In this document: positions 15,163 to 24,581 of the stretch, piece by piece
Layout of the letters: each line of letters starts with the position of its first letter
Numbering within the stretch: the stretch's first letter is position 1
Origin: Novosphingobium sp. 18050
GTDB lineage: Bacteria; Pseudomonadota; Alphaproteobacteria; Sphingomonadales; Sphingomonadaceae
Assembly: GCF_902706195.1 (NCBI RefSeq)
Contig: NZ_CACSJO010000004.1
Coordinates: forward strand, 124,001-188,000
Length of the DNA stretch: 64,000 bases
Reading direction: 5' to 3'
Made by a program: the position numbers and the translations under genes
Notes under the pieces: model-generated
What the model saw: only the letters and a program-made list of their open reading frames with translations
Database searches by the model: none
Told to the model about the DNA's origin: nothing

Positions 15163-16871
15163 GCCGGGGCGTCGGCGGCAAGGCGCTCTGCCGCCAGCTT
15201 ACGCAAGTCGGCGGTCTTGATCTTGGCGCTGCCGGTGGTCTTGAGGTCGCTTTCGGCCACGAAGAGGACGCGGCGGGGCAGCTTGTAGCTGGCGAGCTTG
15301 TCCTTGGCGAAAGCGCGGATCGTCTCCGGGCTGGGGCTGGCCCCTTCCACCGGCACTATGCAGGTGACGACCAGTTCGCCCAGCAATTCGTCAGGCACGC
15401 CGACGGTCTGCGAAACCTTGACCTCGGGATGGGCGCGGATGACCTCGTCGATCTCAAGCGGTGACACATTGGCGCCGCCGGTCTTGATGATGTCGTTGAG
15501 GCGCCCTTCCCAATACAACCGGCCCTGCGCATCGACATAGCCGCCATCGGCGGTTCGCAGGAATCCCTCGCCGTCCAGCGACTGGTCGAGCGGAATGCCG
15601 AGATAGCCCAGCATCAGCGTCGGGCCCTTCACCGCGATCTCGCCGCGCTCGCCCAGCGGCATGGTTGTGCCGGTCATGGGGTCGATGATCTTGATCGTCG
15701 AGCCGGCGGTGGGGATACCGTGCGATGTGCCTGCAATGTCAGGGGCCGTTCCCGAAGGGTAAACGGAGATCAGCGTGAAAGTCTCGGTATTGCCGTATGC
15801 CTGCGCCGGTTCGCGCCACTCCGTCGAGACCGTATGATGGCGCCCGATCGGCATGAACCTGTCGACGTAGACGAGCGCGGACAGGTCGACATCGGCATAG
15901 TTCGGCGCGGCTTCCAGCTGCGCCCACTGATGCGGCCAGGCCAGCGCCATGTTAGCCTTTTCCTTGTCCATGACCTCGAGCGCCTCGGCCGCGTCGAACC
16001 AGCGCTGGAGAACCAGCGTACCGCCGCGCGACAGGGTGCCGCCCAGCGCCATGGTGAAATTGCCCGACCAGAAGAAGCCGTTCGCCGACCATGTACGCGC
16101 CGGCAGATCGTCCTGAATGGCGTACCACTGCGGCCAGCGCCAGAGTTGCAGGCACACCGCGCGGTGCGCGCTGAGGATGCCCTTGGCCTTGCCGGTGGAG
16201 CCGGAGGAGAACAGCAGGATGCCAGGATCAGACGGAGCCACCGCATCGCTTGCCGCCAGCACCAGCGCTTCGGAAACGTCCTTGCCGCGGGCAAGGAAAG
16301 CGCCCAGCCCCTCAATCATGCCGAGCGGCTCTTCGGCGTCGATCACTGCAGCGTAGCGCAGGAACGGGAATTTCAGCGAGGCCAGCTCGCCCGGTGCGCT
16401 TGAAAGAACCTGAGGCTCCAGCTCCACAAGCATCTCCGCAAAGTCCTTCTTGAGGACATGACGTTCGAGGAGCAGCACGGATACCCCGGAAGCCTTGAGC
16501 ACGACTTCCAGTTCGGAAGGGGTAAAAAAGGTGCTGATCGGTGTCGCTACGCAACCGGCCAGTGCAGCGCCGAAGGCAGCGGAAAGAAACTCCAGCCGGT
16601 TGGTCATCAACACGCCGACGCGGGTGCCCTTCCCCGTACCGAGCGCGACGAGCGATTTCGCGACCGCCATGGAGCGGGCGTAAAGTTCGTCGTAAGTCCA
16701 GCGGTGGGCCTCCCCATCGAGGTGGATCACGGCCGCCTCGTTCGCACCGAAACGCTGCGCGATCTCACGCACGTAGCCGCCCAGCGTCAACGCACCGATG
16801 CCCTGTTCATCCGCCAAGGGAATGCCGTGAACGATGGACAACCCGTCCACCACCTCTACTGAACCCGTCAT
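15159..16871 (-). CDS. Acyl-CoA synthetase / AMP-binding ligase
   Basis: 570 aa ANL enzyme. LLFSSGSTGKAKGIL is the phosphate loop, YGNTETFTLISVYPSG the substrate-site motif, LRTADGGYVDAQGRLYWEGRLNDIIKTGGANVSP the adenosine-binding and hinge part, and KTTGSAKIKTADLR the catalytic-lysine part. The N terminus carries about 50 residues before the first family strand (AVIHLDGEAHRWTYDELY), common in feruloyl/steroid-type ligases. A second ligase of this window (4806) is only distantly similar, so the two probably activate different acids. Coupled by overlap to the SnoaL-like gene; 61 bp after the AcuI-type reductase gene. Confidence 0.9.
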   Translation of the reverse strand: MTGSVEVVDGLSIVHGIPLADEQGIGALTLGGYVREIAQRFGANEAAVIHLDGEAHRWTYDELYARSMAVAKSLVALGTGKGTRVGVLMTNRLEFLSAAFGAALAGCVATPISTFFTPSELEVVLKASGVSVLLLERHVLKKDFAEMLVELEPQVLSSAPGELASLKFPFLRYAAVIDAEEPLGMIEGLGAFLARGKDVSEALVLAASDAVAPSDPGILLFSSGSTGKAKGILSAHRAVCLQLWRWPQWYAIQDDLPARTWSANGFFWSGNFTMALGGTLSRGGTLVLQRWFDAAEALEVMDKEKANMALAWPHQWAQLEAAPNYADVDLSALVYVDRFMPIGRHHTVSTEWREPAQAYGNTETFTLISVYPSGTAPDIAGTSHGIPTAGSTIKIIDPMTGTTMPLGERGEIAVKGPTLMLGYLGIPLDQSLDGEGFLRTADGGYVDAQGRLYWEGRLNDIIKTGGANVSPLEIDEVIRAHPEVKVSQTVGVPDELLGELVVTCIVPVEGASPSPETIRAFAKDKLASYKLPRRVLFVAESDLKTTGSAKIKTADLRKLAAERLAADAPA

Positions 16872-16932
16872 GCCATCCTCGTCTTTTTTGTCTGTGGAGG
16901 TGCGGGCGGACGCGAAGGTCCGCCCGTCTCGG

Positions 16933-17916
16933 TCAGGCGTTCACATCGACGATGTAGCGGCCCTTGACCTCGCCCGACATGAACCTGGCCGCAGCTTGCA
17001 CCGCTTCGCCAAGACCGATGGTCTGGCCGATGGTTTCCAGCGCGGCGGGGTCCAAGTCCTTGGCCAGGCGGTCCCAGGCCTTGAGGCGCTTGGCCTTGGG
17101 CGCCATGACGCTGTCGATGCCCAGCAGCGCGACGCCGCGGAGAATGAAGGGCATGACGGTGGCAGGAAGATCGAAGCCCTGAGCCAGTCCGCAGGCAGCC
17201 ACGGCGCCGCCATAGCGGGTCTGGGCGCAGGCATTGGCAAGGGTATAGCTGCCCGCAGTGTCGACGACGCCTGCCCAGCGCTCCTTCTGCAACGGCTTGC
17301 CCTTGGCGGAAAGCTCCGCACGGTCGATCACCGTCTCGGCGCCCAGCGCCTTGAGGTAATCGGCCTCGGCGGCCTTGCCGGTCAGCGCGGCGACGGAATA
17401 GCCCAGCTTCTTCAGGATCGCGATGGCGACCGAACCGACGCCGCCGGTGGCGCCCGTCACCAGCACTTCACCCTGATCCGGCGTCACACCCCAGTCGACC
17501 AGCGCATCGACGCACAGCGCGGCGGTGTAACCCGCCGTACCGATCGCCATCGCCTGTGCAGGCGTGAAAGCGGCCGGCAGCGGCACCAGCCAATCGCCCT
17601 TGAGGCGGGCCTTCTGCGCCAGGCCGCCCCAGTGCCCCTCACCCACGCCCCAGCCGTTGAGGACGACGGTGTCGCCGGCCTTCCAGTCAGCATGGCTACT
17701 TTCGGTGACGGTGCCGACAAGGTCGATGCCGGGCACCATCGGGAACTTGCGCACGACCGGCGAGGAGCCGGTGATGGCAAGGCCGTCCTTGAAGTTCAGG
17801 GTCGAAAAGGAAACGTCGATGGTGACATCGCCTTCCGGCAGCGCGCTTTCGTCCAGCTGCTGGACGGTTACGGTCTGGCCATCGTCGTTCTTGTCGATCA
17901 CGATTGCGGAAAACAT
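16933..17916 (-). CDS. acuI: Acryloyl-CoA reductase (AcuI/YhdH) family NADPH oxidoreductase
   Basis: 327 aa medium-chain reductase without zinc. Opens with [16 protein letters not shown] and [11 protein letters not shown], then [26 protein letters not shown], a Rossmann motif [17 protein letters not shown], and ends in GRYIVDV: the pattern of YhdH/AcuI, which reduces acryloyl-CoA to propionyl-CoA with NADPH. GGGAGGG stands upstream of ATG 17916, so a longer frame to 17943 is rejected. Placed first in the minus-strand ligase operon, it could remove a toxic short enoyl-CoA made in the pathway. The family assignment is firm, the true substrate is not. Confidence 0.85.
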   Translation of the reverse strand: MFSAIVIDKNDDGQTVTVQQLDESALPEGDVTIDVSFSTLNFKDGLAITGSSPVVRKFPMVPGIDLVGTVTESSHADWKAGDTVVLNGWGVGEGHWGGLAQKARLKGDWLVPLPAAFTPAQAMAIGTAGYTAALCVDALVDWGVTPDQGEVLVTGATGGVGSVAIAILKKLGYSVAALTGKAAEADYLKALGAETVIDRAELSAKGKPLQKERWAGVVDTAGSYTLANACAQTRYGGAVAACGLAQGFDLPATVMPFILRGVALLGIDSVMAPKAKRLKAWDRLAKDLDPAALETIGQTIGLGEAVQAAARFMSGEVKGRYIVDVNA

Positions 17917-18117
17917 GGGTAATTCCCTCCCGGACAGGCACACCGAACCTCATCGCGAGGAACGCGCGCCGAAAACTTGCCTGTCCTGCTGAAGGGATCG
18001 AAGCCGCCGCGTCAATGCCACCACAGCGCGGCATCGCCGAGGCGAAATAGTACGCCGATAAGCCGCCCCGGCGGGCTGGAGTTTGACCGTCTAAGCCGAC
18101 GTTGCCCGGGGCCGATG

Positions 18118-18780
18118 TCAGCCGGCTGCCAAGTCCTTGCTCAATCGCTCTGCCACATCCGGGAAAGCCTTGGCGCTCATCGTTCCATACATCGACAGGC
18201 GCAGGATTTCGTCGGTATAGCGCCGGGTCAGTTCGCTACGTTCGCCTTCGTCGGCTGCATGTGCGCGCGCGAAGACCGGCCAGAAAAATACGCCGGCAAG
18301 GTTGATGACCGACATGACCTCGGCATCGATACCCGGCTCGGCAAGGCTGGTCGAGGCGAAGCGGCGAAGCGATCCGCAATACTCACGCCAGAAGGCATCC
18401 TGCGAAGGGTCGGGTGAGGCCAGCACCTGCTGCAACCAGACGCGGCCGATCTCCGGGTTTTCCATCGCGAAGTCGCTGAGGCGGTCGGTCAAGGCAGATA
18501 CGTCGACTTCTTCGACGCGGCGCTCACCCAGCGTTGCCGGATCGCCGAAGACCGCGCGGAACATCTTGTCCGAGACCCACTTGATCGTGGCCTCGATCAG
18601 CTTCTCGCGCGTTTCGAAATGCTGGTAGGCGGTGCCCCGGTTTACCGCCGCAAGATGCGCTACGGCCGAGAGGCTAACCCCTTCGAGGCCATCCTTGGCA
18701 AGCAGGTTGCAGGCCGCATCGAGGATCGTCTCGCGCGTCGCAGCGGGGTCCCTGACCCTCCGCCTTGTTCTGGCTTCCAT
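18118..18780 (-). CDS. TetR family transcriptional regulator
   Basis: 220 aa. The DNA-binding part is complete: RETILDAACNLLAKDGLEGVSLSAVAHLAAVNRGTAYQHFETREKLIEA (residues 16-64), with recognition helix VNRGTAYQHF. The remainder is helical. A good sigma70-type promoter (18810-18838) lies upstream. It is in the same orientation as the AcuI-type gene 201 bp downstream, so it may regulate that operon. The ligand is not known. Confidence 0.88.
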   Translation of the reverse strand: MEARTRRRVRDPAATRETILDAACNLLAKDGLEGVSLSAVAHLAAVNRGTAYQHFETREKLIEATIKWVSDKMFRAVFGDPATLGERRVEEVDVSALTDRLSDFAMENPEIGRVWLQQVLASPDPSQDAFWREYCGSLRRFASTSLAEPGIDAEVMSVINLAGVFFWPVFARAHAADEGERSELTRRYTDEILRLSMYGTMSAKAFPDVAERLSKDLAAG

Positions 18781-18809
18781 GCTTTCGCCCCTGAATCTGA
18801 AAAGGGCCG

Positions 18810-18838
18810 CCTATAACCGTGGTACGATTGATCGACAA
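18810..18838 (-). promoter_or_regulatory. Predicted sigma70 promoter of the TetR gene
   Basis: On the minus strand TTGTCG (18833-18838) and TATAGG (18810-18815) are separated by exactly 17 bp, about 30 bp before the TetR start codon. A short dyad TGTT-N6-AACA (18839-18852) directly upstream could be an operator. Confidence 0.45.
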
Positions 18839-18857
18839 TGTTGATTATAACATGCCC

Positions 18858-18891
18858 ATGGGCCGGGATCGCCTCCACGCTCCCGGCCCAT
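18858..18891 (-). terminator. Hairpin at the end of the cys operon
   Basis: Perfect 11-bp stem ATGGGCCGGGA (18858-18868) / TCCCGGCCCAT (18881-18891) with a 12-nt loop, 6 bp after the cysQ stop. There is no T-run, so it may be a rho-independent terminator of the weak type or an mRNA 3' stabiliser. Confidence 0.55.
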
Positions 18892-18897
18892 TCAGCT

Positions 18898-19635
18898 TCA
18901 AAGGAACGTCTGGACCTCGCGGAGAACCATCTCGGCGTGTTCCTTCCGGCAGATCAGCAGGTCCGGCATGTATACGTCCTCACGGTTGTAGACGAGCGGG
19001 GAGCCGTCGATCCGCGAGACATGGAGGCCCCAGCCGAGCGCCACGGCCGCCGGTGCGCAGCTGTCCCACTCGTACTGCCCGCCCGAATGGAGGTAGATAT
19101 CCGCCTCCCCGCGCAGGATCGCCATGGCCTTTGCGCCGGCCGATCCCATCGGCACCAGATCGGCACCGATCGCCTCAGCGACGCCGGTCGCCTCGCGCGC
19201 GGGACGGGTGCGGCTTACCACCATGCGAAGCGTTGCTGGCGCGGCCGGCACTTCGCCCGGCTGGTCCGAGCGCAGTACCTGATCGAGCCCCGGCAGCGCC
19301 ACCGCGCCGAGCACCGGCACGCCGTCCACCGCCATGCCGACATGGACCGCCCAGTCGGAGCGCTCCTCGCCATATTCGCGGGTGCCGTCGACCGGATCGA
19401 CGATCCACACCCGACTCTTGGTGAGACGCTCGGCGTTGTCCTTTTCTTCCTCCGAGAGCAGGCCGTCTTCAGGGCGTTGCTCCCGCAGGGCGTGACAGAG
19501 GAACTGGTTCGCCGTCTGGTCCCCGGCCTTGCCTAGCGACTTGCCCCCGAACAGGCCCGACGCACGGACCTGCAGAAGGATCTTGCCCGCGTCATCGGCC
19601 AGCTTCGCCGCGAGATCGCCGTCAGTATAGGACAT
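18898..19635 (-). CDS. cysQ: 3'(2'),5'-bisphosphate nucleotidase
   Basis: 245 aa inositol-monophosphatase-fold enzyme that splits PAP (and PAPS) to AMP/APS plus phosphate, removing the inhibitory by-product of PAPS use. Mg-binding motifs: LLSEEEKDN and WIVDPVDGTREY in the N-terminal half and QYEWDSCAPAAVALGWG in the C-terminal half, the latter followed by the usual DGSPLVYN. ATG 19635 shares its A with the stop of cysNC (TGATG), showing coupling. Last gene of cysD-cysNC-cysQ. Confidence 0.92.
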   Translation of the reverse strand: MSYTDGDLAAKLADDAGKILLQVRASGLFGGKSLGKAGDQTANQFLCHALREQRPEDGLLSEEEKDNAERLTKSRVWIVDPVDGTREYGEERSDWAVHVGMAVDGVPVLGAVALPGLDQVLRSDQPGEVPAAPATLRMVVSRTRPAREATGVAEAIGADLVPMGSAGAKAMAILRGEADIYLHSGGQYEWDSCAPAAVALGWGLHVSRIDGSPLVYNREDVYMPDLLICRKEHAEMVLREVQTFL

Positions 19636-21557
19636 CAGGCGTCTCCCAGCAGCGTGTCGACTATGAGGTTCGCGGCTTCTTCGGGCGACAGGACGGTGGT
19701 GTCGATGCGCACTTCGGGATTGCGCGGCGCTTCGTAAGGGCTGTCGATGCCGGTGAAGTTCTTCAGTTCACCCGAACGCGCCTTCTTGTAGAGCCCCTTG
19801 ACGTCGCGCGCCTCGGCAACCTTCAGCGGGGTGTCGATGAACACCTCGATGAATTCGCCGTCGGGCAACATCGAACGCACCATCTCGCGGTCCGCCTGGA
19901 ATGGCGAGATGAAGGCAGTGATGACAATCAGGCCGCCATCGGTCATCAGCTTGGCCACTTCGCCCACGCGGCGGATATTCTCGATGCGGTCCGCCTCGGT
20001 GAAGCCCAGGTCCTTGTTCAGGCCGTGGCGCACGTTGTCACCATCGAGCAGGAACGTATGCCGGTTCATCCGGTGCAGCTTCTTCTCGACCATATTGGCG
20101 ATGGTCGACTTACCCGATCCCGAAAGCCCCGTGAACCACAGCACTGCCGGCTTCTGGTTCTTGAGGTTCGCGTGCTGCTTGCGGTCGATATCGATCGCCT
20201 GCCAGTGCACGTTCTGCGAACGGCGAAGCGAGAAGTTGATCATGCCCGCCGCGACGGTGGCGTTGGTCATCTTGTCGATCAGGATGAAGCCGCCCAGCGT
20301 GCGGTTTTCGGCGTAAGGCTCGAACACCACCTGCTTGTCGGTCGTCAGTTCTGCCACGCCGATGGCGTTGAGCTCGAGCGTCTTGGCCGCCATGTGTTCC
20401 ATGGTGTTGACGTTGACCGTGTACTTCGGCTCCTGGACGGTGGCCGAAACCATCTGCGTGCCCAGCTTCAGCCAATAGGCACGGCCCGGGATCATTGCCT
20501 CGTCAGCCAGCCACACGAAAGTCGACTCGAACTGGTCGGCTGTCTGCGGCGGATTGTCCGCAACGGAGATGACCGAACCGCGCGAGCAGTCGATCTCGTC
20601 CTCGAAGCAGACGGTGACCGACTGGCCGGCAACCGCTTCCTCAAGGTCGCCGTCATAAGTAACGACGCGGGTAATCGTGCTGGTCTTGCCCGAGGGCAGG
20701 ACACGGATTTTGTCGCCCGCCTTGACGCCGCCGGTGGCGATCAGCCCCGAGAAACCGCGAAAGTCCAAGTTGGGACGGTTCACCCACTGCACCGGCAGAC
20801 GGAACGGCTTGTCGGCATCGACCGAGGAGAGAACCTCCACCGTTTCGAGGTGCTCGACCAGCGTCGTGCCCTTGTACCACGGGGTATTCTCCGAGAGCGT
20901 GGTGATGTTGTCGCCCTTGAAGCCGGAGATCGGCATCGCAGTGAAGCTCTCGATCCCGATCGAGGATGCGAACTCGGTATAGTCCTTGACTATCGCGTCG
21001 AAAACTACCTCGTCATAGTCGACCAGGTCCATCTTGTTGACCGCAAGAACGATGTTCTTGATGCCGATGAGGTGGCACAAATACGAATGGCGGCGCGTCT
21101 GGACGAGCACGCCCTTGCGCGCATCGATTAGGATTACGGCAAGGTCGGCGGTCGAGGCGCCGGTCACCATGTTGCGAGTGTATTGTTCGTGTCCGGGGCA
21201 ATCGGCGACGATGAACTTGCGCTTCTCGGTGTTGAAGAAGCGGTAGGCCACATCGATGGTGATGCCCTGCTCGCGCTCAGCGGCAAGGCCGTCGACGAGG
21301 AGCGCGAAATCGATCTCCTGTCCCTGCGTGCCGACCTTCTTGGAATCGGCGGAAAGCGCGTCGAGTTGGTCCTCGAAGATCATCTTCGAATCGTAGAGCA
21401 TGCGCCCGATCAACGTGGACTTGCCATCATCGACGCTGCCGCACGTGATGAAGCGCAGCATCGTCTTATGCTCGTGGCTTACGAGATAAGCGTCGATGTC
21501 CTCGGCGATCAGCTTGTCGACAACGTAGACGTCTTCCTTGGTGTTCACGTCGGTCAT
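19635..21557 (-). CDS. cysNC: Bifunctional sulfate adenylyltransferase large subunit / APS kinase
   Basis: 640 aa fusion. Residues 30-440 are CysN, an EF-Tu-like GTPase: P-loop [27 protein letters not shown] (G3), NKMDLVDYD (G4), then beta-barrel domains. Residues 455-640 are CysC: P-loop [29 protein letters not shown] and [12 protein letters not shown]. With CysD it forms ATP sulfurylase (sulfate to APS); the kinase part makes PAPS. Start overlaps the cysD stop by one base (TGATG). The NC fusion is common in Rhizobiales and Sphingomonadales. PAPS may serve cysteine synthesis or sulfation; no reductase gene is in the window. Confidence 0.95.
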   Translation of the reverse strand: MTDVNTKEDVYVVDKLIAEDIDAYLVSHEHKTMLRFITCGSVDDGKSTLIGRMLYDSKMIFEDQLDALSADSKKVGTQGQEIDFALLVDGLAAEREQGITIDVAYRFFNTEKRKFIVADCPGHEQYTRNMVTGASTADLAVILIDARKGVLVQTRRHSYLCHLIGIKNIVLAVNKMDLVDYDEVVFDAIVKDYTEFASSIGIESFTAMPISGFKGDNITTLSENTPWYKGTTLVEHLETVEVLSSVDADKPFRLPVQWVNRPNLDFRGFSGLIATGGVKAGDKIRVLPSGKTSTITRVVTYDGDLEEAVAGQSVTVCFEDEIDCSRGSVISVADNPPQTADQFESTFVWLADEAMIPGRAYWLKLGTQMVSATVQEPKYTVNVNTMEHMAAKTLELNAIGVAELTTDKQVVFEPYAENRTLGGFILIDKMTNATVAAGMINFSLRRSQNVHWQAIDIDRKQHANLKNQKPAVLWFTGLSGSGKSTIANMVEKKLHRMNRHTFLLDGDNVRHGLNKDLGFTEADRIENIRRVGEVAKLMTDGGLIVITAFISPFQADREMVRSMLPDGEFIEVFIDTPLKVAEARDVKGLYKKARSGELKNFTGIDSPYEAPRNPEVRIDTTVLSPEEAANLIVDTLLGDA

Positions 21558-22459
21558 CAGAAGTACCCCTGCTGCTTCTTGACTTCCATGCCGGCGCCGC
21601 CGGCATCCTTGTCGATGGCGCGGCCCTGCCGCTCGGACGTGGTAGTGAGCAGGGTTTCCTGGATCACCTCGGGCAGCGTCTTGGCCTCGCTCTCGACCGC
21701 GCCGGTCAGCGGATAGCAGCCGAGCGTGCGGAAGCGGATCGAGCGCATCACCGGCACTTCGCCCGGCTCCAACGGGAAGCGGTCGTCATCGACCATCAGC
21801 AACATCCCATCGCGCTCCACAGTGGGACGCTTGTCCGCGAAATAGAGCGGCACGATCGGGATCTCGTTGAGGTGGATGTACTGCCAGATATCCAGCTCGG
21901 TCCAGTTCGAGATCGGGAAGACGCGGATCGACTCACCCTTCGCCTTGCGGGCGTTATAGAGGTTCCACAGCTCGGGGCGCTGGTTCTTCGGGTCCCAGCC
22001 GTGCGACGACGTTCGGAACGAGAAGATGCGCTCCTTGGCGCGGCTCTTCTCCTCGTCGCGGCGAGCGCCGCCGAAGGCTGCGTCGAAACCGTACTTGTCG
22101 AGCGCCTGCTTCAGGCCTTCGGTCTTCCACATGTCGGTGTGGAGCGCGCCGTGGTCGAACGGGTTGATGCCCTTCTCCACCGCCTCGGGGTTCTGGTAGA
22201 CCAGCAGGTCCATACCGCTGTCACGCGCCATCTTGTCGCGCAGCTCGTACATCGCCTTGAACTTCCAGGTCGTATCGACATGGAGGAGCGGAAACGGCGG
22301 CGGCGAGGGATAGAACGCCTTGCGAGCCAGGTGCAGCATCACCGCGCTGTCCTTGCCGACGGAGTAGAGCATCACCGGCTTGTCCGCCTCCGCGACGACT
22401 TCCCGGATGATGTGTATGGCTTCTGCCTCGAGCCTGTCGAGGTGGGTTAGGGTCTTCAT
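21557..22459 (-). CDS. cysD: Sulfate adenylyltransferase small subunit
   Basis: 300 aa, standard size. PP-loop-type ATP pyrophosphatase site [18 protein letters not shown], then [40 protein letters not shown] and [20 protein letters not shown], all diagnostic of CysD. ATG 22459 begins [21 protein letters not shown], the family N terminus; a longer frame to 22783 runs into the divergent regulator gene and is rejected. It opens the cysD-cysNC-cysQ operon, whose promoter must lie in the 109 bp shared with the LuxR-type gene. Confidence 0.95.
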   Translation of the reverse strand: MKTLTHLDRLEAEAIHIIREVVAEADKPVMLYSVGKDSAVMLHLARKAFYPSPPPFPLLHVDTTWKFKAMYELRDKMARDSGMDLLVYQNPEAVEKGINPFDHGALHTDMWKTEGLKQALDKYGFDAAFGGARRDEEKSRAKERIFSFRTSSHGWDPKNQRPELWNLYNARKAKGESIRVFPISNWTELDIWQYIHLNEIPIVPLYFADKRPTVERDGMLLMVDDDRFPLEPGEVPVMRSIRFRTLGCYPLTGAVESEAKTLPEVIQETLLTTTSERQGRAIDKDAGGAGMEVKKQQGYF

Positions 22460-22549
22460 CAGGATCGCTCGTCCTTTGGCCTTCGTTGGGTGGCCCCAGT
22501 CTGTCTTTTGGGCTCGAATCGCGTTTCGCAGGGATGACATTTGGGCAAA

Positions 22550-22565
22550 CCTCCCATATGGGAGG
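22550..22565. promoter_or_regulatory. 16-bp perfect palindrome in the cysD / LuxR-type divergent promoter
   Basis: CCTCCCATATGGGAGG reads the same on both strands. Its right arm is the Shine-Dalgarno (GGAGG) of the LuxR-type gene at 22569. It can act as an operator for a dimeric regulator or, as RNA, fold back and hide the ribosome binding site. Confidence 0.6.
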
Positions 22566-22568
22566 GCA

Positions 22569-23657
22569 ATGGTATTGACTTCCACCGACGAGACCGACCT
22601 GCTCCTCCCATTGGTGCGCGGGATCGGCGACACCGCGCAGTTTTCCGAGTTTCTGGAGCGGCTACGACGCCGCAGCGATGCCGAATACGTCAGTATAGTA
22701 ATGAAGCAGGGCGACGGCCCGCACGCCCAGATCACCGACTTCCACGCCGGTCGCGACTTGCGGGCACAGGCGCACGAGGTCAATCCGTTCGAAATGCATG
22801 CGCTGGAGCGCCTGCACTACGACCGGCTGCGGCCTGGGCGGGTTTACTCGGTCGCCGAATTCGTCGACCACGACCCGATCTTCCGCGCCGAGCGTATGGA
22901 AAAGATGCGCCGGTTGGGCATTGCCGACGAACGGGTGGTGCGCCTGCCGCAGATCGATGACACCAGCGCCTGGCTCATCATGGCCCGCGCTCAGCCATGC
23001 AGCGGGGCCGACAGCGCCCTGCTCTCCTCACTCGCGCCATATGTCGAGGCAGCGCTGCGCAGCTACGTCACGCTGGAAAAGCACCGCATCCGGGCGAGCG
23101 TGAGTTCGCAGGGCATGGCCCGCAGCGCCACCGCCTGGATGGCGCTGGACCGCGAGGCAAGGCTCCTGGCGATCGACCCACGCCTGGATGCATGGCTGCG
23201 CGCGAACCTCGGCTACACCCCGCGACCGGGCGAGCGGCTTCGCGACCTCGGCGTTCATGCGGAGCGGGAAATGAGCGCGGCGGCCGTGCTTTTCGCCTCG
23301 GACGATCCGCCTGCCCCGCGCGCCGTGGTGCTCCACGAACATCCCAGGCTCGAAGCGCTGCTGACCGCCACCAGCGACATGCCGGTCCCTTCGATGCTGG
23401 CGCTATGCCGACTGCCCAACGCCCGTACATCGCAGAGCGTCGAACGCCTCGCCCGCCTGTTCGACCTGCCGTCCCGCGAGGCCGAACTGGCGATTGCACT
23501 CAACGAAGGCCAGTCAATCGCCGAAGCCGCCGAGGCGATGGGGCTGACGCTGGAAACCGCGCGCAATTACTCCAAGCGGCTCTACGCCAAACTTGGCGTT
23601 CGCGGGCAGCCGGAACTGGTCCGGCTGGTGTGCGACAGCGTGGCGGTGATGGCGTGA
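22569..23657 (+). CDS. LuxR-type helix-turn-helix regulator
   Basis: 362 aa. The last 65 residues form a LuxR/FixJ (GerE) [61 protein letters not shown]. The first 280 residues have no recognisable autoinducer, PAS or receiver domain; they contain a segment that resembles the diverged sensor part of sphingomonad LuxR orphans ([14 protein letters not shown] ... [16 protein letters not shown]). ATG 22569 follows GGAGGG by three bases and lies beside the palindrome 22550-22565. Divergent from cysD, so control of sulfate activation is possible, but the ligand is unknown. It converges with the ACAD gene, with only 6 bp between stops. Confidence 0.85.
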   Translation: MVLTSTDETDLLLPLVRGIGDTAQFSEFLERLRRRSDAEYVSIVMKQGDGPHAQITDFHAGRDLRAQAHEVNPFEMHALERLHYDRLRPGRVYSVAEFVDHDPIFRAERMEKMRRLGIADERVVRLPQIDDTSAWLIMARAQPCSGADSALLSSLAPYVEAALRSYVTLEKHRIRASVSSQGMARSATAWMALDREARLLAIDPRLDAWLRANLGYTPRPGERLRDLGVHAEREMSAAAVLFASDDPPAPRAVVLHEHPRLEALLTATSDMPVPSMLALCRLPNARTSQSVERLARLFDLPSREAELAIALNEGQSIAEAAEAMGLTLETARNYSKRLYAKLGVRGQPELVRLVCDSVAVMA

Positions 23658-23663
23658 ACGGAA

Positions 23664-24581
23664 CTAACCCCAGAGCGCTTCGGCCGCCGCCAGCCCCTGC
23701 TCCCCGCGACCGCCGAGCTCGGCGGTCAGCAGCTTGAGACGATAGGTCCACAAGTGCAGCGGGTGCTCCAGCGTCATACCCATACCGCCCAGGAACTGGT
23801 GGTAGTCGTAGCACACCCGCTTCGCCGCCTCCTGCGCATGGAGTAGCGCCAGAGCCGCGTCCCCGCTGTCGCCGGTGCCCGCCGCGCGCAGAACAAGCCA
23901 ATAGACGCTGTTGGTGATCACCTGATCCTCGGCAAGCCGGTGCCGCATGCCCTGGAACGTCGCCAGCGGCCGCCCGAACTGCTTGCGGTCGGACACGTAA
24001 GTCACCGTCGCGGCCAATGCTGCGCCAAGTAGCCCCGCCGCCTCCGCCGCGACCGCTACGCGCCATGCCCGCAGCACCTCGCCGGCATCCACATCATGCA
24101 CGGTCATGGCATCCGGCAAGCCGGTCAGGAACGCCACCGGATAGGCATAAAGCGTATCCTCCTGCGCCGCCGCGATCATCCCGGCATCGACCGTGAAGCT
24201 GCGCACACCCGAGAGACCGACGACAACCACGCTCGCCCCCGGTCGCAGGAAGCGAACCGGACCACCGGTTCGACCTTCCTCGACCAGACAGAGCGGACGC
24301 GGCAGGTCGGGATCAATCAACGGACGGACCATGGCCGACGCCGCAGCCTCGACGGCAAACGGCAGCCGCGCCAGTTTCTCCACCACCAGCGCGGCGGTAA
24401 CGGGGCCGAGTTCCTCGACGGCCAGCACATCCAGAAACCCGCTCTCGACCAGCGCGGCGTCGAGGTCCGCGCTCTCCAGCGCGAGCGAAACATCGTGCAT
24501 CGGCAAGCTCGCATAAGGCCGCGCAAGGCTGTCGATGAAGTCGAGGACCTGGGTTTGGTCCTCGCTGAGGGCAAGCTGCAT
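23664..24581 (-). CDS. Acyl-CoA dehydrogenase, small partner subunit
   Basis: 305 aa, shorter than a standard 380-aa ACAD. Begins MQLALSEDQTQVLDFIDSLARPYAS; AELGPVTAALVVEKLARLP follows; the C-terminal helical domain has YVSDRKQFGRPLATFQGMRHRLAED and CYDYHQFLGGMGMTLEHPLHLWTYR. Small, diverged ACADs paired with a normal one are known from steroid side-chain degradation (ChsE1/ChsE2-type heterotetramers). Its ATG shares a base with the stop of the preceding ACAD gene (TGATG at 24581), so stoichiometric production is likely. Substrate unknown. Confidence 0.85.
   Translation of the reverse strand: MQLALSEDQTQVLDFIDSLARPYASLPMHDVSLALESADLDAALVESGFLDVLAVEELGPVTAALVVEKLARLPFAVEAAASAMVRPLIDPDLPRPLCLVEEGRTGGPVRFLRPGASVVVVGLSGVRSFTVDAGMIAAAQEDTLYAYPVAFLTGLPDAMTVHDVDAGEVLRAWRVAVAAEAAGLLGAALAATVTYVSDRKQFGRPLATFQGMRHRLAEDQVITNSVYWLVLRAAGTGDSGDAALALLHAQEAAKRVCYDYHQFLGGMGMTLEHPLHLWTYRLKLLTAELGGRGEQGLAAAEALWG

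Noticed and set aside
22569..23657. Quorum-sensing LuxR receptor with lux-box palindrome
   Set aside because: No autoinducer-binding signature is visible in the N-terminal part and no luxI-type synthase gene is near; the 16-bp palindrome does not match a classical lux box.
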